Positions 1-8,280 of a stretch of 64,000 bases of DNA are shown one piece after another (position 1 is the first letter of the stretch; each line of letters opens with the position of its first letter). A program made the translations under genes and the position numbers. This stretch comes from Streptomyces sp. CB09001. GTDB lineage: Bacteria > Actinomycetota > Actinomycetes > Streptomycetales > Streptomycetaceae. Below the pieces are notes generated by a model. The model was not told where the DNA came from. It saw only the letters and a program-made list of their open reading frames with translations, and did no database searches. The DNA is taken from the NCBI RefSeq assembly GCF_003369795.1, contig NZ_CP026730.1:6253001-6317000 (forward strand), written 5' to 3'.

Positions 1-1
1 C

Positions 2-3000
2 ACCCGCGCCATGCTGGCCGCCGACCCGGAAGGCACCGACCCCGCACCGGCCGCGTGCGTGGGGAACTTCGGCAGCACGCTGCTGCTGGAGTGCGACGGC
101 ACCGGCGACACCTTCGCCGAGCGCGCCGGGGCCCTGCAACGGCGGCTGATGGCGGACCTGCCGCACACCTGGCTGTCCGGGGTGGAGGTGGCCCGCCGGG
201 CCCGCCGAGAGAGCCCCGGAGCCGCGGTGGGCAGCCCGTTCGTCTTCGCCTCGGGACTCGACGACGCGGTGTCCGACGCGCTGCCCCCGCACCTGCGGGC
301 CGAGGGGTGGGAGCTGGTCTTCAAGTCCATGCACACCCCGCAGGTCCTCCTCGACCACCAGGTCTCCGAGGAGGACGGGGAACTCGTCTGCACCTTCGAC
401 CACGTGGCCGAGGCCTTCCCCGAGGGCCTGGTCGACGAGCTGGCCGCGGCCCACGCCGACCTGCTGCGCCGCCTGGCCGGGAACGACGCCCCCTGGGCCG
501 CCCCGCACCCGCCCCCGCTGCCCGAGGCACTGCTGGCCGCGCGCACCGCCGCCAACCGCACCGCACGCCACCTTCCGGGCGGCGGAGTACTGGACGGGCT
601 GCGCGAGGGCGCCGCGCGCACCCCCGACCGCATCGCCCTCCACGGCGCGGACGGGAAGACCACCTACCGCGAGGCCGCGGACCGGGTGGGGCGCACGGCC
701 GCCGCGCTGACCGCCTCCGGGACGGCACCCGGCGAACCCGTCGGCGTGCTGGCGCGCAAGAGCCCCGGCCAGTACCTCGCCGCGCTCTCGGTCGTCGCGG
801 CCGGCGGCGCCTACGTGCCGCTCGGCGTGGACTGGCCGCCCGCCCGGCTCGACGCGCTGCTCACCCGGCACGGCATCGGCAGGGTGCTGGCCGACGCCGA
901 GGGGGCACGGCTCCTGGCGCAGCTGGAACGGCCCGTCCACGTGCTCGCCCTCGACGCCCCCGCGCACCCCGGCGAGCCGCTGCCGGTGCCCGCCCCCGAC
1001 GACCTCGCGTACGTCATCTTCACCTCGGGCTCCACCGGCACCCCCAAGGGCGTCGCGATCCCGCACGGCGGGCTGCTCAACACCGTCCAGGACATGGTGG
1101 AGCGCTTCGGCGTCGGCCCGGACGACCGGCTGCTGTCGCTGTCCGAGCTGCACTTCGACCTCTCGGCCTTCGACCTGTTCGGCGCCCTGTGCGCCGGCGC
1201 CACCGTCGTCGTCCCGCCCTGCGCCGCCCGTCCCGACCCCGACCTGTGGGCACACTGGGTACGGCACAGCGGGGCCACCGTCTGGAACACCGTCCCGGCA
1301 CTGCTCGACATGCTCCTCGACCACCTCGGCGACGAACGCGCCGCCGACGTCCTGGGCGGACTGCGGCTGGTCCTGCTCAGCGGCGACTGGATCCCGCTCG
1401 GCCTGCCCGACCGCGTCCGGCGGGCCGCGCCCAAGGCCGAGGTGGTAGCCCTGGGCGGCGCCACCGAGGCATCCATCTGGTCCAACTACCACGTCGTGGA
1501 CCGGATCGACCCGTCCTGGAAGTCCGTGCCGTACGGGCTGCCCCTGGCCAACCAGCGCTACCACGTCCTCGACGCGGACGCGGGCTTCGCGGACGTGCCC
1601 CACTGGGTGCCCGGCGAACTCTTCATCGCCGGTGACGGCCTGGCCACGGCGTACTACGGGCAGCCCGAACTGACCGCCGCCCGCTTTCCCACCCACCCCC
1701 GCACCGGCGAGCGGCTGTACCGCACCGGCGACCACGCCCGCTACCGGCCCGACGGCACCCTGGAGTTCCTCGGCCGCCTCGACAGCCAGGCCAAGGTGCG
1801 CGGCTACCGGGTGGACCTCCTGGAGGTCGAGCAGCAGCTGACGGCGCAGCCCGGCGTCCGGGCCGCGGCCTGCGTCGTCACCGGCACCGGTGCCGCCGCC
1901 CGCCTCATCGCCCTCCTCGTCGCAGCGGAAGGCGGCGGCCGGGGCACCGACGGCGAGCCGGTCCCGGGTCCGGCGGCGCTGCGCGCCCGGCTGGGCACCA
2001 CCCTGCCCTCGTACGCCGTACCCAGCGCCTTCCACACCGTCGCCGCCCTGCCGCTGACCGCCAACGGCAAGCGCGACGCCCGCGCCCTCCTCGCCCTCGC
2101 CGAGGAACACGCGGCGGGGACCGGGGACGGCGCAGGGCACACCGACCGGGGCGCCGCGTCCGGCCGCGCGCCGCGCACCGAGCGGGAGTCGGCGCTGGCC
2201 CGGCTGTGGCAGGAGGTGTGCGGCACGGCCGTCCGGTCGGTCGACGACGACTTCTTCGCCAGCGGCGGCAGCTCGGTCTCCGCGGTGCGCCTGGTCCGCC
2301 GGATCGAGGAGGAGTTCGGCGTCCGGCTGGCGCTGTCCAGCCTCTTCGAGGCGAGCACCGTCGCGCAGCAGGACGCGCTGCTCGACCAGCGCGTCGACAC
2401 CCCGCTCGTGCAGGTCAGACCCGGCGACGGGGCGGCGGTGGTCCTGGTCCACCCGGTGGGCGGACACCTCCTCGGCTACCGCGCCCTGATCGACGCGCTG
2501 CCCGCCCCGTACGCGGTGTACGGGCTGCAGGCCCCGCCCACCGGGCGGCTTCCCGCGACCCTGCCCGAACTGGCTGGGGAGTACGCGCGGGCGCTCGCGA
2601 CCCTGGGGCGCCCCGTCCACCTCCTCGGCTGGTCGATGGGCGGCGTCCTCGCCGCGGAGACCGCCCGCCGCACCGACCTCTTCCAGCCCCTCTCACTGAC
2701 CCTGGTCGACAGCTTCGTGGCCGCCTCCGACGGGGCGGACCTGGACGAACGGTCCGCGGCGGCCGGGTTCTTCACCGACTACCTCGGACAGCGGGACGGC
2801 GCCGCGCGGACAGCCGTACCCGTCGGCCACCCGGACCCGTTCGGACACCTCGCCGCCACCCACCTGCCCCAGGAGCCGGCCGGCGCCCTGCGCGGCCTCT
2901 ACGACCAGTACCGAGCCCTGTACCGGCTGCTGCTCGACCACCGCCCGCGGCCCCTGCCGCAGGACTGCCCGCTCCTGGTCGTACCGGCCGAGCGCGAACG

Positions 3001-3172
3001 GCCGGACACCTTCGGGGGCCTGACGCCGCTGCACCTGCACCCGGCCGGTCTCGTCCCGCCCGGCGCGCGGGTCGCCCCCCTGCCCGAGACGCACTACTCC
3101 GTGGTCCGCGACGGTGCCGCCCGGCGGCTCGCGGAGCTCTTTCACACCCGTACAGCGAAGGGATCGGCATGA
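2..3172 (+). CDS. NRPS, C-terminal part: (Cy)-A(Cys)-PCP-TE, 5' end outside window
   Basis: The reading frame is open to the window edge, so the N-terminus is missing. Residues are counted from the first visible Met at position 11. About 1-170 is the C-terminal part of a heterocyclization-type condensation domain, resembling the same region of the Cy domains in the NRPS at 25.8 kb. About 195-700 is an adenylation domain (FTSGSTGTPKG near 335, YRTGD, NGK). Lining it up on GrsA gives the pocket code DLFNLSLIW, a cysteine-type code. A PCP follows (GGSSVS, Ser755), then a type I thioesterase (GWSMGG, Ser875; late His in ETHYS). The protein should load Cys, form a thiazoline and release the finished chain. 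The stop overlaps the next start (ATGA), tying it to the hydrazine-type genes downstream. Family call is certain; Cys specificity is a strong inference. Confidence 0.93.
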   Translation, partial: TRAMLAADPEGTDPAPAACVGNFGSTLLLECDGTGDTFAERAGALQRRLMADLPHTWLSGVEVARRARRESPGAAVGSPFVFASGLDDAVSDALPPHLRAEGWELVFKSMHTPQVLLDHQVSEEDGELVCTFDHVAEAFPEGLVDELAAAHADLLRRLAGNDAPWAAPHPPPLPEALLAARTAANRTARHLPGGGVLDGLREGAARTPDRIALHGADGKTTYREAADRVGRTAAALTASGTAPGEPVGVLARKSPGQYLAALSVVAAGGAYVPLGVDWPPARLDALLTRHGIGRVLADAEGARLLAQLERPVHVLALDAPAHPGEPLPVPAPDDLAYVIFTSGSTGTPKGVAIPHGGLLNTVQDMVERFGVGPDDRLLSLSELHFDLSAFDLFGALCAGATVVVPPCAARPDPDLWAHWVRHSGATVWNTVPALLDMLLDHLGDERAADVLGGLRLVLLSGDWIPLGLPDRVRRAAPKAEVVALGGATEASIWSNYHVVDRIDPSWKSVPYGLPLANQRYHVLDADAGFADVPHWVPGELFIAGDGLATAYYGQPELTAARFPTHPRTGERLYRTGDHARYRPDGTLEFLGRLDSQAKVRGYRVDLLEVEQQLTAQPGVRAAACVVTGTGAAARLIALLVAAEGGGRGTDGEPVPGPAALRARLGTTLPSYAVPSAFHTVAALPLTANGKRDARALLALAEEHAAGTGDGAGHTDRGAASGRAPRTERESALARLWQEVCGTAVRSVDDDFFASGGSSVSAVRLVRRIEEEFGVRLALSSLFEASTVAQQDALLDQRVDTPLVQVRPGDGAAVVLVHPVGGHLLGYRALIDALPAPYAVYGLQAPPTGRLPATLPELAGEYARALATLGRPVHLLGWSMGGVLAAETARRTDLFQPLSLTLVDSFVAASDGADLDERSAAAGFFTDYLGQRDGAARTAVPVGHPDPFGHLAATHLPQEPAGALRGLYDQYRALYRLLLDHRPRPLPQDCPLLVVPAERERPDTFGGLTPLHLHPAGLVPPGARVAPLPETHYSVVRDGAARRLAELFHTRTAKGSA

Positions 3173-3576
3173 CGAGCAGAACGATCAAGGACATCGTGGT
3201 CCTCGGCGAGTCCGAGCCGGAGAACGTGCGCCAGGTGCGCAAGGGCCCGGACCGCTGGATCTCCGGCGAGCTGGCCATCACCAACACCCTGCACTTCACC
3301 AGCCCCGACGGGGCCTTCACCTCGGGCATCTGGGAGAGCACCCCGGGCAAGTTCCGCGCGGTGTACGAGGAGGACGAGTTCTACCACATGCTCCACGGCC
3401 GGGTGGTCATCGCCGACGACGACGGCAACGCCCGCACCTTCGTCCCCGGCGACACCATCGTCGTCCCCGCCGGATTCACCGGCACCTGGGAGGTCCTGGA
3501 GCCCACCAAGAAGTTCTACGCCCACTACCGGCCGCTGGACGACGACCGCACCGGCCCCGCCGTCCAGGCCGGCTGA
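3169..3576 (+). CDS. cupin-domain protein 1 (ureidoglycine-aminohydrolase-like cupin)
   Basis: This 135-residue single-cupin protein starts inside the NRPS stop codon (ATGA). It shows the small beta-barrel pattern of the cupin_3/DUF861 type: EEDEFYHMLHGRVVI, then PGDTIVVPAGFTGTWEV and KKFYA near the end. The usual HxH metal pair is not obvious, so metal binding is uncertain. It lies 18 bp upstream of the N-monooxygenase. It differs from the second cupin at 4953, which has the classical His-rich motif and sits directly before the MetRS-like gene. It may be an accessory factor of the hydrazine pathway or act on the NRPS product; its precise role cannot be read from sequence. Confidence 0.82.
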   Translation: MTSRTIKDIVVLGESEPENVRQVRKGPDRWISGELAITNTLHFTSPDGAFTSGIWESTPGKFRAVYEEDEFYHMLHGRVVIADDDGNARTFVPGDTIVVPAGFTGTWEVLEPTKKFYAHYRPLDDDRTGPAVQAG

Positions 3577-3594
3577 CCGGCGGAGAGGAACACC

Positions 3595-4956
3595 ATGACC
3601 ACTGCCCCGCGCGGGGGACACCCGCACCACCGGCTGCTCGGCGTCGGCTTCGGCCCCTCGCACCTGTCCATGAGCGCACTGCACGCCTCGGCCGGCCCGG
3701 CCGCCGCCGGGACGTCCCTGCACTTCCTGGAATCCAGGGCCGCCTTCTCCTGGCATCCCGACATGCTGCTGCCCGGCGCCCGCATGCAGGTCGCCTTCCT
3801 GAAGGACCTGGTGACCCCCAGGGACCCGACCAGCCCGTACAGCTTCGCCAACTACCTGGTGTCCAAGGGCAGACTGGAACCCTTCCTCAACCTGGGCACG
3901 CTCAACCCGACCCGGCGCGAGTACGTCGACTACTTCCGATGGGCGGCCGACCGGCTCGCCGGCTACGTCACCTACGGCAGCACCGCCGAGGCGATCCGCC
4001 CGGTGACCGGCCCCGACGGACGGGTCACCCGCCTGGAGGTGGACCACCGCGGCCCGGACGGCACCCGGCACACCGTCTCCGCCGACCACGTGTCCCTGGC
4101 ACCCGGCGGCACCCCGATCGTCCCGCCCGGTGTCGAGCCCGGCACCCTTCGGGACGGCACCGTCCTCCACAGCAGCTCCTTCCTGGGCGGCATCCGGCCC
4201 TTCCACGACCGCGGCCGCGAACTGCCCTACCGCTTCCTGGTGGTGGGCGCCGGACAGAGCGCGGCGGAGATCTTCCAGTACCTGGCCGGCGAGTTCCCGG
4301 CGGCGGAGGTCACCCTGGCGCACCGCGGGTTCGCGCTGATGCCCGCCAACAGCAGCGCCCTGGCCAACGCCATCTTCGACCCGGCCTCCGTCGACCTGTT
4401 CCACGGCGCCGGCCCCGAACGCCGCCGCGGCATCCTCACGGAGCTGAAGGCCACCAACTACGCCGCCGTCGACGACGAGGACATCACCGCCGTCGCCGGA
4501 CTCCTCTACGACCAGCGGGTGCACGGCGGGCAGCGGCTGCGCCTGAGCCGCTTCACCGAACTTACCGGTGCCCGCGCCGAGGACGGCCTGGTCACCGCCA
4601 CCCTGCGCGACCTGCTCACCGGCGAGGAACGCGGCGAGCGCCACGACGCCGTCGTGCTGGCCACCGGCTACGACTTCCGCGAGGCGCGCGGCCTGCTGAC
4701 CGGCGTCGACCCGTACCTGCTCAGGGACAAGGACGGCGAACTGCTCGTCGACCGCGACTACTCGGTACGCACCGACGAGAGCTTCGCACCGCGGATCTTC
4801 CTGCACGGCGCCGCCGAACACACCCACGGCCTGACCAGCACCCTGCTGTCGCTGCTCGCCCACCGCGCCGGAGACATCCTCGACGCCGTCCTCGGCACCC
4901 CGGCCGCCGGCCACCAAGACCTCGCCACCCCCCTGTTCGAAGGAGTCCACGCATGA
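3595..4956 (+). CDS. L-ornithine/L-lysine N-monooxygenase
   Basis: The 453-residue flavoprotein matches the SidA/IucD/PvdA family that hydroxylates the side-chain amine of ornithine or lysine using FAD, NADPH and O2. Visible motifs: GVGFGPSHL FAD site near residue 16; the WHPDMLLPGARMQ and KDLVTPRDP segment typical of the family; VGAGQSAAEI NADPH site near 217; NSSALANAIFDP; ATGY near 356; HGLTSTLLS near the C-terminus. Such enzymes usually serve hydroxamate siderophores. Here no N-acyltransferase follows; instead a cupin and a MetRS-like gene do, the arrangement known for hydrazine formation from N-hydroxylated Lys or Orn. A GGAGAGG ribosome site precedes the ATG, and the gene overlaps the next by ATGA. 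Choice between Orn and Lys is not decidable here. Confidence 0.92.
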   Translation: MTTAPRGGHPHHRLLGVGFGPSHLSMSALHASAGPAAAGTSLHFLESRAAFSWHPDMLLPGARMQVAFLKDLVTPRDPTSPYSFANYLVSKGRLEPFLNLGTLNPTRREYVDYFRWAADRLAGYVTYGSTAEAIRPVTGPDGRVTRLEVDHRGPDGTRHTVSADHVSLAPGGTPIVPPGVEPGTLRDGTVLHSSSFLGGIRPFHDRGRELPYRFLVVGAGQSAAEIFQYLAGEFPAAEVTLAHRGFALMPANSSALANAIFDPASVDLFHGAGPERRRGILTELKATNYAAVDDEDITAVAGLLYDQRVHGGQRLRLSRFTELTGARAEDGLVTATLRDLLTGEERGERHDAVVLATGYDFREARGLLTGVDPYLLRDKDGELLVDRDYSVRTDESFAPRIFLHGAAEHTHGLTSTLLSLLAHRAGDILDAVLGTPAAGHQDLATPLFEGVHA

Positions 4957-5339
4957 GCGGCATCCGGATCCAGCGGCGGGCCGACGCCCTCGTCAACGAG
5001 GAGTACGGCTGCGCGTTCCGCCGCATCCTGCCCTGGGAGTCCAGCGGACCCTCGGACACCGGCATGGGCGTGTGTACCGTCGCGCCCGGCACGGCCACCA
5101 CCCCGCACTCCCACGAGGACCACGAGCACTTCTACGTGGTGCGCGGCAGCGGCCACGCCGAGGTCGACGGGGAGCGTACGCGGATCGCCGCGGGCGACGC
5201 CCTGGTGGTCGGCGCCCACCAGCGCCACCACTTCGAGAACGCCTCGGACACCGAGGAGTTGGAGATGGTGTCGGTCTGGTCCCTCGGCCCCTTCGGCGCC
5301 GCCCCGGCCGCCGGGCAGGCCCACGGGGAGGCCCGATGA
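4953..5339 (+). CDS. cupin protein 2, probable hydrazine-synthetase cupin subunit
   Basis: 128 residues with a full cupin motif set: PHSHEDHEHFYVVRG (metal-binding His/Glu cluster), GDALVVGAHQRHHFEN (second motif with His). It overlaps the N-monooxygenase stop and the MetRS-like start, both by ATGA, so the three proteins should be made in step. In known hydrazine synthetases (for example Spb40 of s56-p1 biosynthesis and PyfG of pyrazomycin biosynthesis) one polypeptide carries an N-terminal cupin followed by a MetRS-like domain. The cupin rearranges the N-hydroxylamine ester into the N-N bonded product. Here the same two parts appear as separate genes in the same order. The role is inferred from family and order, not shown. 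Confidence 0.88.
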   Translation: MSGIRIQRRADALVNEEYGCAFRRILPWESSGPSDTGMGVCTVAPGTATTPHSHEDHEHFYVVRGSGHAEVDGERTRIAAGDALVVGAHQRHHFENASDTEELEMVSVWSLGPFGAAPAAGQAHGEAR

Positions 5340-6856
5340 CACCGGCCCCGCGCCGCTTCCTGGTCACCGCCACACCCCCCACCACCAACGGCGACCTGCA
5401 CGTCGGCCACCTCTCCGGGCCCTACCTGGGCGCCGACGTGTTCAGCCGCGCCCAGCGCATGCTGGGACACACCGTCCTGTACGCCTCCGGCGGCGACGAC
5501 CACCAGACGTACGTGGTCACCACGGCCGAGCGGCTGGGCCTGGACCCGGTGGAGCTGGCGGCGCGCTGCAACCGCGAGATCGCCGGCACGCTGGAACTCG
5601 CCGGCATCGACATCGACGCGTTCACCAGCCCCGACGACGCCTACCGCGCCGAGGTGCGGGAGTTCTTCACCGGCCTGCACCGGACGGGCCGGCTCAAGAC
5701 CCGCACCTGGACCTTCCCGTACTGCGGGCGGACCGGCCGCTACCTCCTGGAGGCCTTCGCCACCGGGTACTGCCCCGAGTGCCTGGTCGGCACCTGCGGG
5801 GCGATCTGCGAGAACTGCGGCCACCCCAACGACGTCGACTCGCTGCTCTTCCCCACGAGCACCGGCGCCGGGCCGGTCACCGCCACCCAGCCGCGCGAGA
5901 CGGAGATCCTGGTCCTGCCGCTGGAGGAGTACCGGGAGCAGTTCACCGAGTTCTACCGCGCCCGGCGGGCCACGATGCGCCCGCACGTGCTGCGCTTCGT
6001 CGACGAGATGCTCTCCCGGCCGCTGCCCGACTTCCCGGTCAGCTACCCGGCCGACTGGGGCATCCCGGTCGGCATCGACGGCTTCGACGGCCAGGTCTTC
6101 AACGTCTGGGCCGAGATGCTGCCGGGCCTGAGGCACATGGCGGAGGCCGCCCGGGCCCGCCGCAGCCCCGCGACGCCGCCCGGCGTGTGGGCGGCGGACT
6201 CGGGCTTCGAACTCGTGCAGTTCCTCGGCTACGACAACACGTTCTACTTCGCCTTCGCCCACCTCGGGCTCACCTTCGCGCACGGGGGGCTGACCGAGCC
6301 GGCCGCGATCGTGACCAACGAGTTCTACCACCTGGACGGGGCCAAGTTCTCCACCAGCCGCCGCCACCTCGTCTGGGCCCGCGACCTGGTGGGCAAGTAC
6401 GGCGCGGACAACGTGCGTTTCCACCTCGCGCTCGGCAACCCGGAGCACCAGCCCGCCAACTTCACCGAGGCGGACTTCCTGGACACCGTACGCACCCGGC
6501 TGCACCAGCCGCTCCACAGCCTCGCGGCGGCCCTGGCCCCGCACACCGGGCGGCCCGTGACGGCCGGGCCGAGGACCGAGGCGCTCCTGGACCGCTACCG
6601 CGACCGGATGCGGCGGGCCTACACGCTGGAGACCTTCTCGATGCGGCAGGCCGCCGAGACCACCGCGAACCTGCTCGCGCTGCTCGCCGCCAGGGCGCCG
6701 GACGACCCCGGACTCGCCGTCACCGGTCTCCGGGCCGCCGCCGAGCACGCCGCGCCCCTGGTGCCCGGCCTCGCCGCCGCCATCGAGGCCCGGTACACGG
6801 CAGCGGCCCCGGGCACCGTGCCGGACCTGGCCGACCTCCTGCCCGTCACCCTCTGA
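5336..6856 (+). CDS. methionyl-tRNA-synthetase-like protein, probable hydrazine-synthetase adenylating subunit
   Basis: 506 residues of class I aminoacyl-tRNA synthetase fold: HVGH (residues 22-25, HIGH motif), a zinc-knuckle-like insert with CPEC at 146-149 and CENCG at 158-162, and KFSTSR (from 337, KMSKS motif). The C-terminal tRNA-binding extension seen in many housekeeping MetRS is absent, and the gene sits inside a biosynthetic operon, so it is not the protein-synthesis enzyme. In hydrazine synthetases this domain adenylates an amino acid and couples it to an N-hydroxyamino acid; the cupin partner completes N-N bond formation. It starts within the cupin stop (ATGA). The amino acid used (Gly in s56-p1) cannot be predicted from what is visible. 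Confidence 0.9.
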   Translation: MTPAPRRFLVTATPPTTNGDLHVGHLSGPYLGADVFSRAQRMLGHTVLYASGGDDHQTYVVTTAERLGLDPVELAARCNREIAGTLELAGIDIDAFTSPDDAYRAEVREFFTGLHRTGRLKTRTWTFPYCGRTGRYLLEAFATGYCPECLVGTCGAICENCGHPNDVDSLLFPTSTGAGPVTATQPRETEILVLPLEEYREQFTEFYRARRATMRPHVLRFVDEMLSRPLPDFPVSYPADWGIPVGIDGFDGQVFNVWAEMLPGLRHMAEAARARRSPATPPGVWAADSGFELVQFLGYDNTFYFAFAHLGLTFAHGGLTEPAAIVTNEFYHLDGAKFSTSRRHLVWARDLVGKYGADNVRFHLALGNPEHQPANFTEADFLDTVRTRLHQPLHSLAAALAPHTGRPVTAGPRTEALLDRYRDRMRRAYTLETFSMRQAAETTANLLALLAARAPDDPGLAVTGLRAAAEHAAPLVPGLAAAIEARYTAAAPGTVPDLADLLPVTL

Positions 6857-6947
6857 CCACACCCGCTCCGACCACACCGCCTCGACCACACCCGCTCCGA
6901 CCACACCGCCTCGACCACCGCTTCGACCACACCGCTTCGACCACCGC
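6855..6947 (+). repeat. tandem repeat after the MetRS-like gene
   Basis: Two perfect 29-bp copies run from 6855 to 6883 and from 6884 to 6912. They begin in the stop codon of the MetRS-like gene and start GACCACACCCGCTCC. They are followed by decayed GACCACCGCTTC and GACCACACCGCTTC units to about 6947. The array fills most of the 147-bp gap before the ATP-grasp gene, the only sizeable gap in this operon. No clear hairpin or promoter consensus is visible within it. It most likely arose by slippage. Confidence 0.85.
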
Positions 6948-7003
6948 CCGGGCGGCCCGCGCCGCCCCGGCCATCCCCCTCCCGCGACCCCTAGGCAGAA
7001 CCC

Positions 7004-8278
7004 ATGCACATCGCGTTCGTCGACTCCAACCCCGCCGCGCTCGAAGCAATCCGGCTGGCCAAGGAGGCCGGTCACCGGGTGACCTACCTCCAGTCCGCCG
7101 AGCCGTTCTATCCGCCCACCGAGAAGAACCTGCGGATCGTCGGCTCGGTGGACCACCTCGTCGACAACCTGGTCACCACGGACGCCGAGACCGTCACCCG
7201 GGTCCTCGCCGACCGCCACGCGGCCGACCCCATCGACGTGGTCACCGCCCAGCTGGAGCTGAGCGCCGAGGCCGTCGCCGTCGCCTGCCGGGAGCTGGGC
7301 CTGCGCGGCACGGCGACCGAGGGCGTCCTCACCGCCCGCCGCAAGGACCGGTGCCGGGCCGCGCTGGACAGGGCCGGGCTCGCCTCCGCGCGCCACGCGC
7401 TGGCCGAGACCGAGGAGGCGGCGCTGGCCGCGGCAGAGGAGATCGGCTACCCGGTGATCCTCAAGCCGCCGTCGGGCGCGGACAGTCTGCTCTCCTACGT
7501 GGCCACCAACCCCGCCGAGGCCGCCGCCGGCTGCCGCGGGGTGCTGACCGGACTGGACGCGGTGCCCGTGCAGTGGCACGAGCAGTTCACCCGCGGCATC
7601 CTCGTCGAGGAGTACCTGGTCGGCACCCTGGTCTCGGTCGAACTGGGCGCAAGGGACGGGGAGTTCTTCCCCTTCGCGGTGTCCGGGCGGTTCCGCTGGG
7701 CCGAGGACGAGGTGGTGGAGCTGGGCTCCTACATCCCCGCGGCGCTGTCCGGGGAACAGACCGAGGCCTGCGTCGCCTACGCCGCCGACGTGTGCCGGGC
7801 GATCGGCCTGGACCTGGGCGTCTTCCACCTGGAGATCATGGTGACCGGGCGCGGGCCGGTGCTGGTCGAGGTCAACCCCCGGGTGATGGGCGGCGCCCTG
7901 CCCACCATCTACCGGCACGCCACCGGCACCGACATCTTCTCCGGACTGCTGGCGATCCTGGAACCCGGCGCCGAGGTGCCCCTGCCCGGCACGCTCGACG
8001 GCTGCGTCGGCGGACGCAAGGTGATGGCCCGCGACGGCGGCACCCTCGCACCCGGCGCCTCACTGGAGTGGATCGCCGAGCGGCCCGGCGTCCTGGAGGT
8101 CGTCGGCTTCGACAGCTACGGCACCGGACCCGGCCGCACGGTGGCCGCCGGACAGATCGTGGCCCGCTTCATGCTGCGCGGGCCGGACCATCCGTCCGTG
8201 GTTCGGACGGCCGAGCAGATCTTGCGCCGTTTGGAAGAAGATCTCGGTATTGCCCTGATGATCGGCGAGAAGGACTGA
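7004..8278 (+). CDS. ATP-grasp carboxylate-amine ligase
   Basis: 424 residues with ATP-grasp architecture: an N-terminal Rossmann-like part (MHIAFVDSNPAALEAIRLAKEAGH), a central ATP-binding part (GYPVILKPPSGADS near 150; VEEYLVGTLVSVEL near 205), and the metal-binding end VEVNPRVMGG near 290. It resembles the L-amino-acid ligase/BacD-like group that makes amide bonds through an acyl phosphate. Its start lies after the 6855 repeat array and it is separated by 2 bp from the PLP enzyme gene. In context it probably joins an amino acid to the hydrazine-derived building block or protects an amine. The substrate is unknown. Confidence 0.88.
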   Translation: MHIAFVDSNPAALEAIRLAKEAGHRVTYLQSAEPFYPPTEKNLRIVGSVDHLVDNLVTTDAETVTRVLADRHAADPIDVVTAQLELSAEAVAVACRELGLRGTATEGVLTARRKDRCRAALDRAGLASARHALAETEEAALAAAEEIGYPVILKPPSGADSLLSYVATNPAEAAAGCRGVLTGLDAVPVQWHEQFTRGILVEEYLVGTLVSVELGARDGEFFPFAVSGRFRWAEDEVVELGSYIPAALSGEQTEACVAYAADVCRAIGLDLGVFHLEIMVTGRGPVLVEVNPRVMGGALPTIYRHATGTDIFSGLLAILEPGAEVPLPGTLDGCVGGRKVMARDGGTLAPGASLEWIAERPGVLEVVGFDSYGTGPGRTVAAGQIVARFMLRGPDHPSVVRTAEQILRRLEEDLGIALMIGEKD

Positions 8279-8280
8279 CC

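Noticed and set aside
3142..4950. 602-residue minus-strand open frame opposite the N-monooxygenase
   Set aside because: Repetitive Gly/Val/Gln composition with no motifs and fully antisense to a recognised gene.
5336..6856. MetRS-like gene read as a housekeeping or antibiotic-resistance methionyl-tRNA synthetase
   Set aside because: Operon position between cupin and ATP-grasp genes, an ATGA overlap and a short C-terminus fit the hydrazine-synthetase role better.
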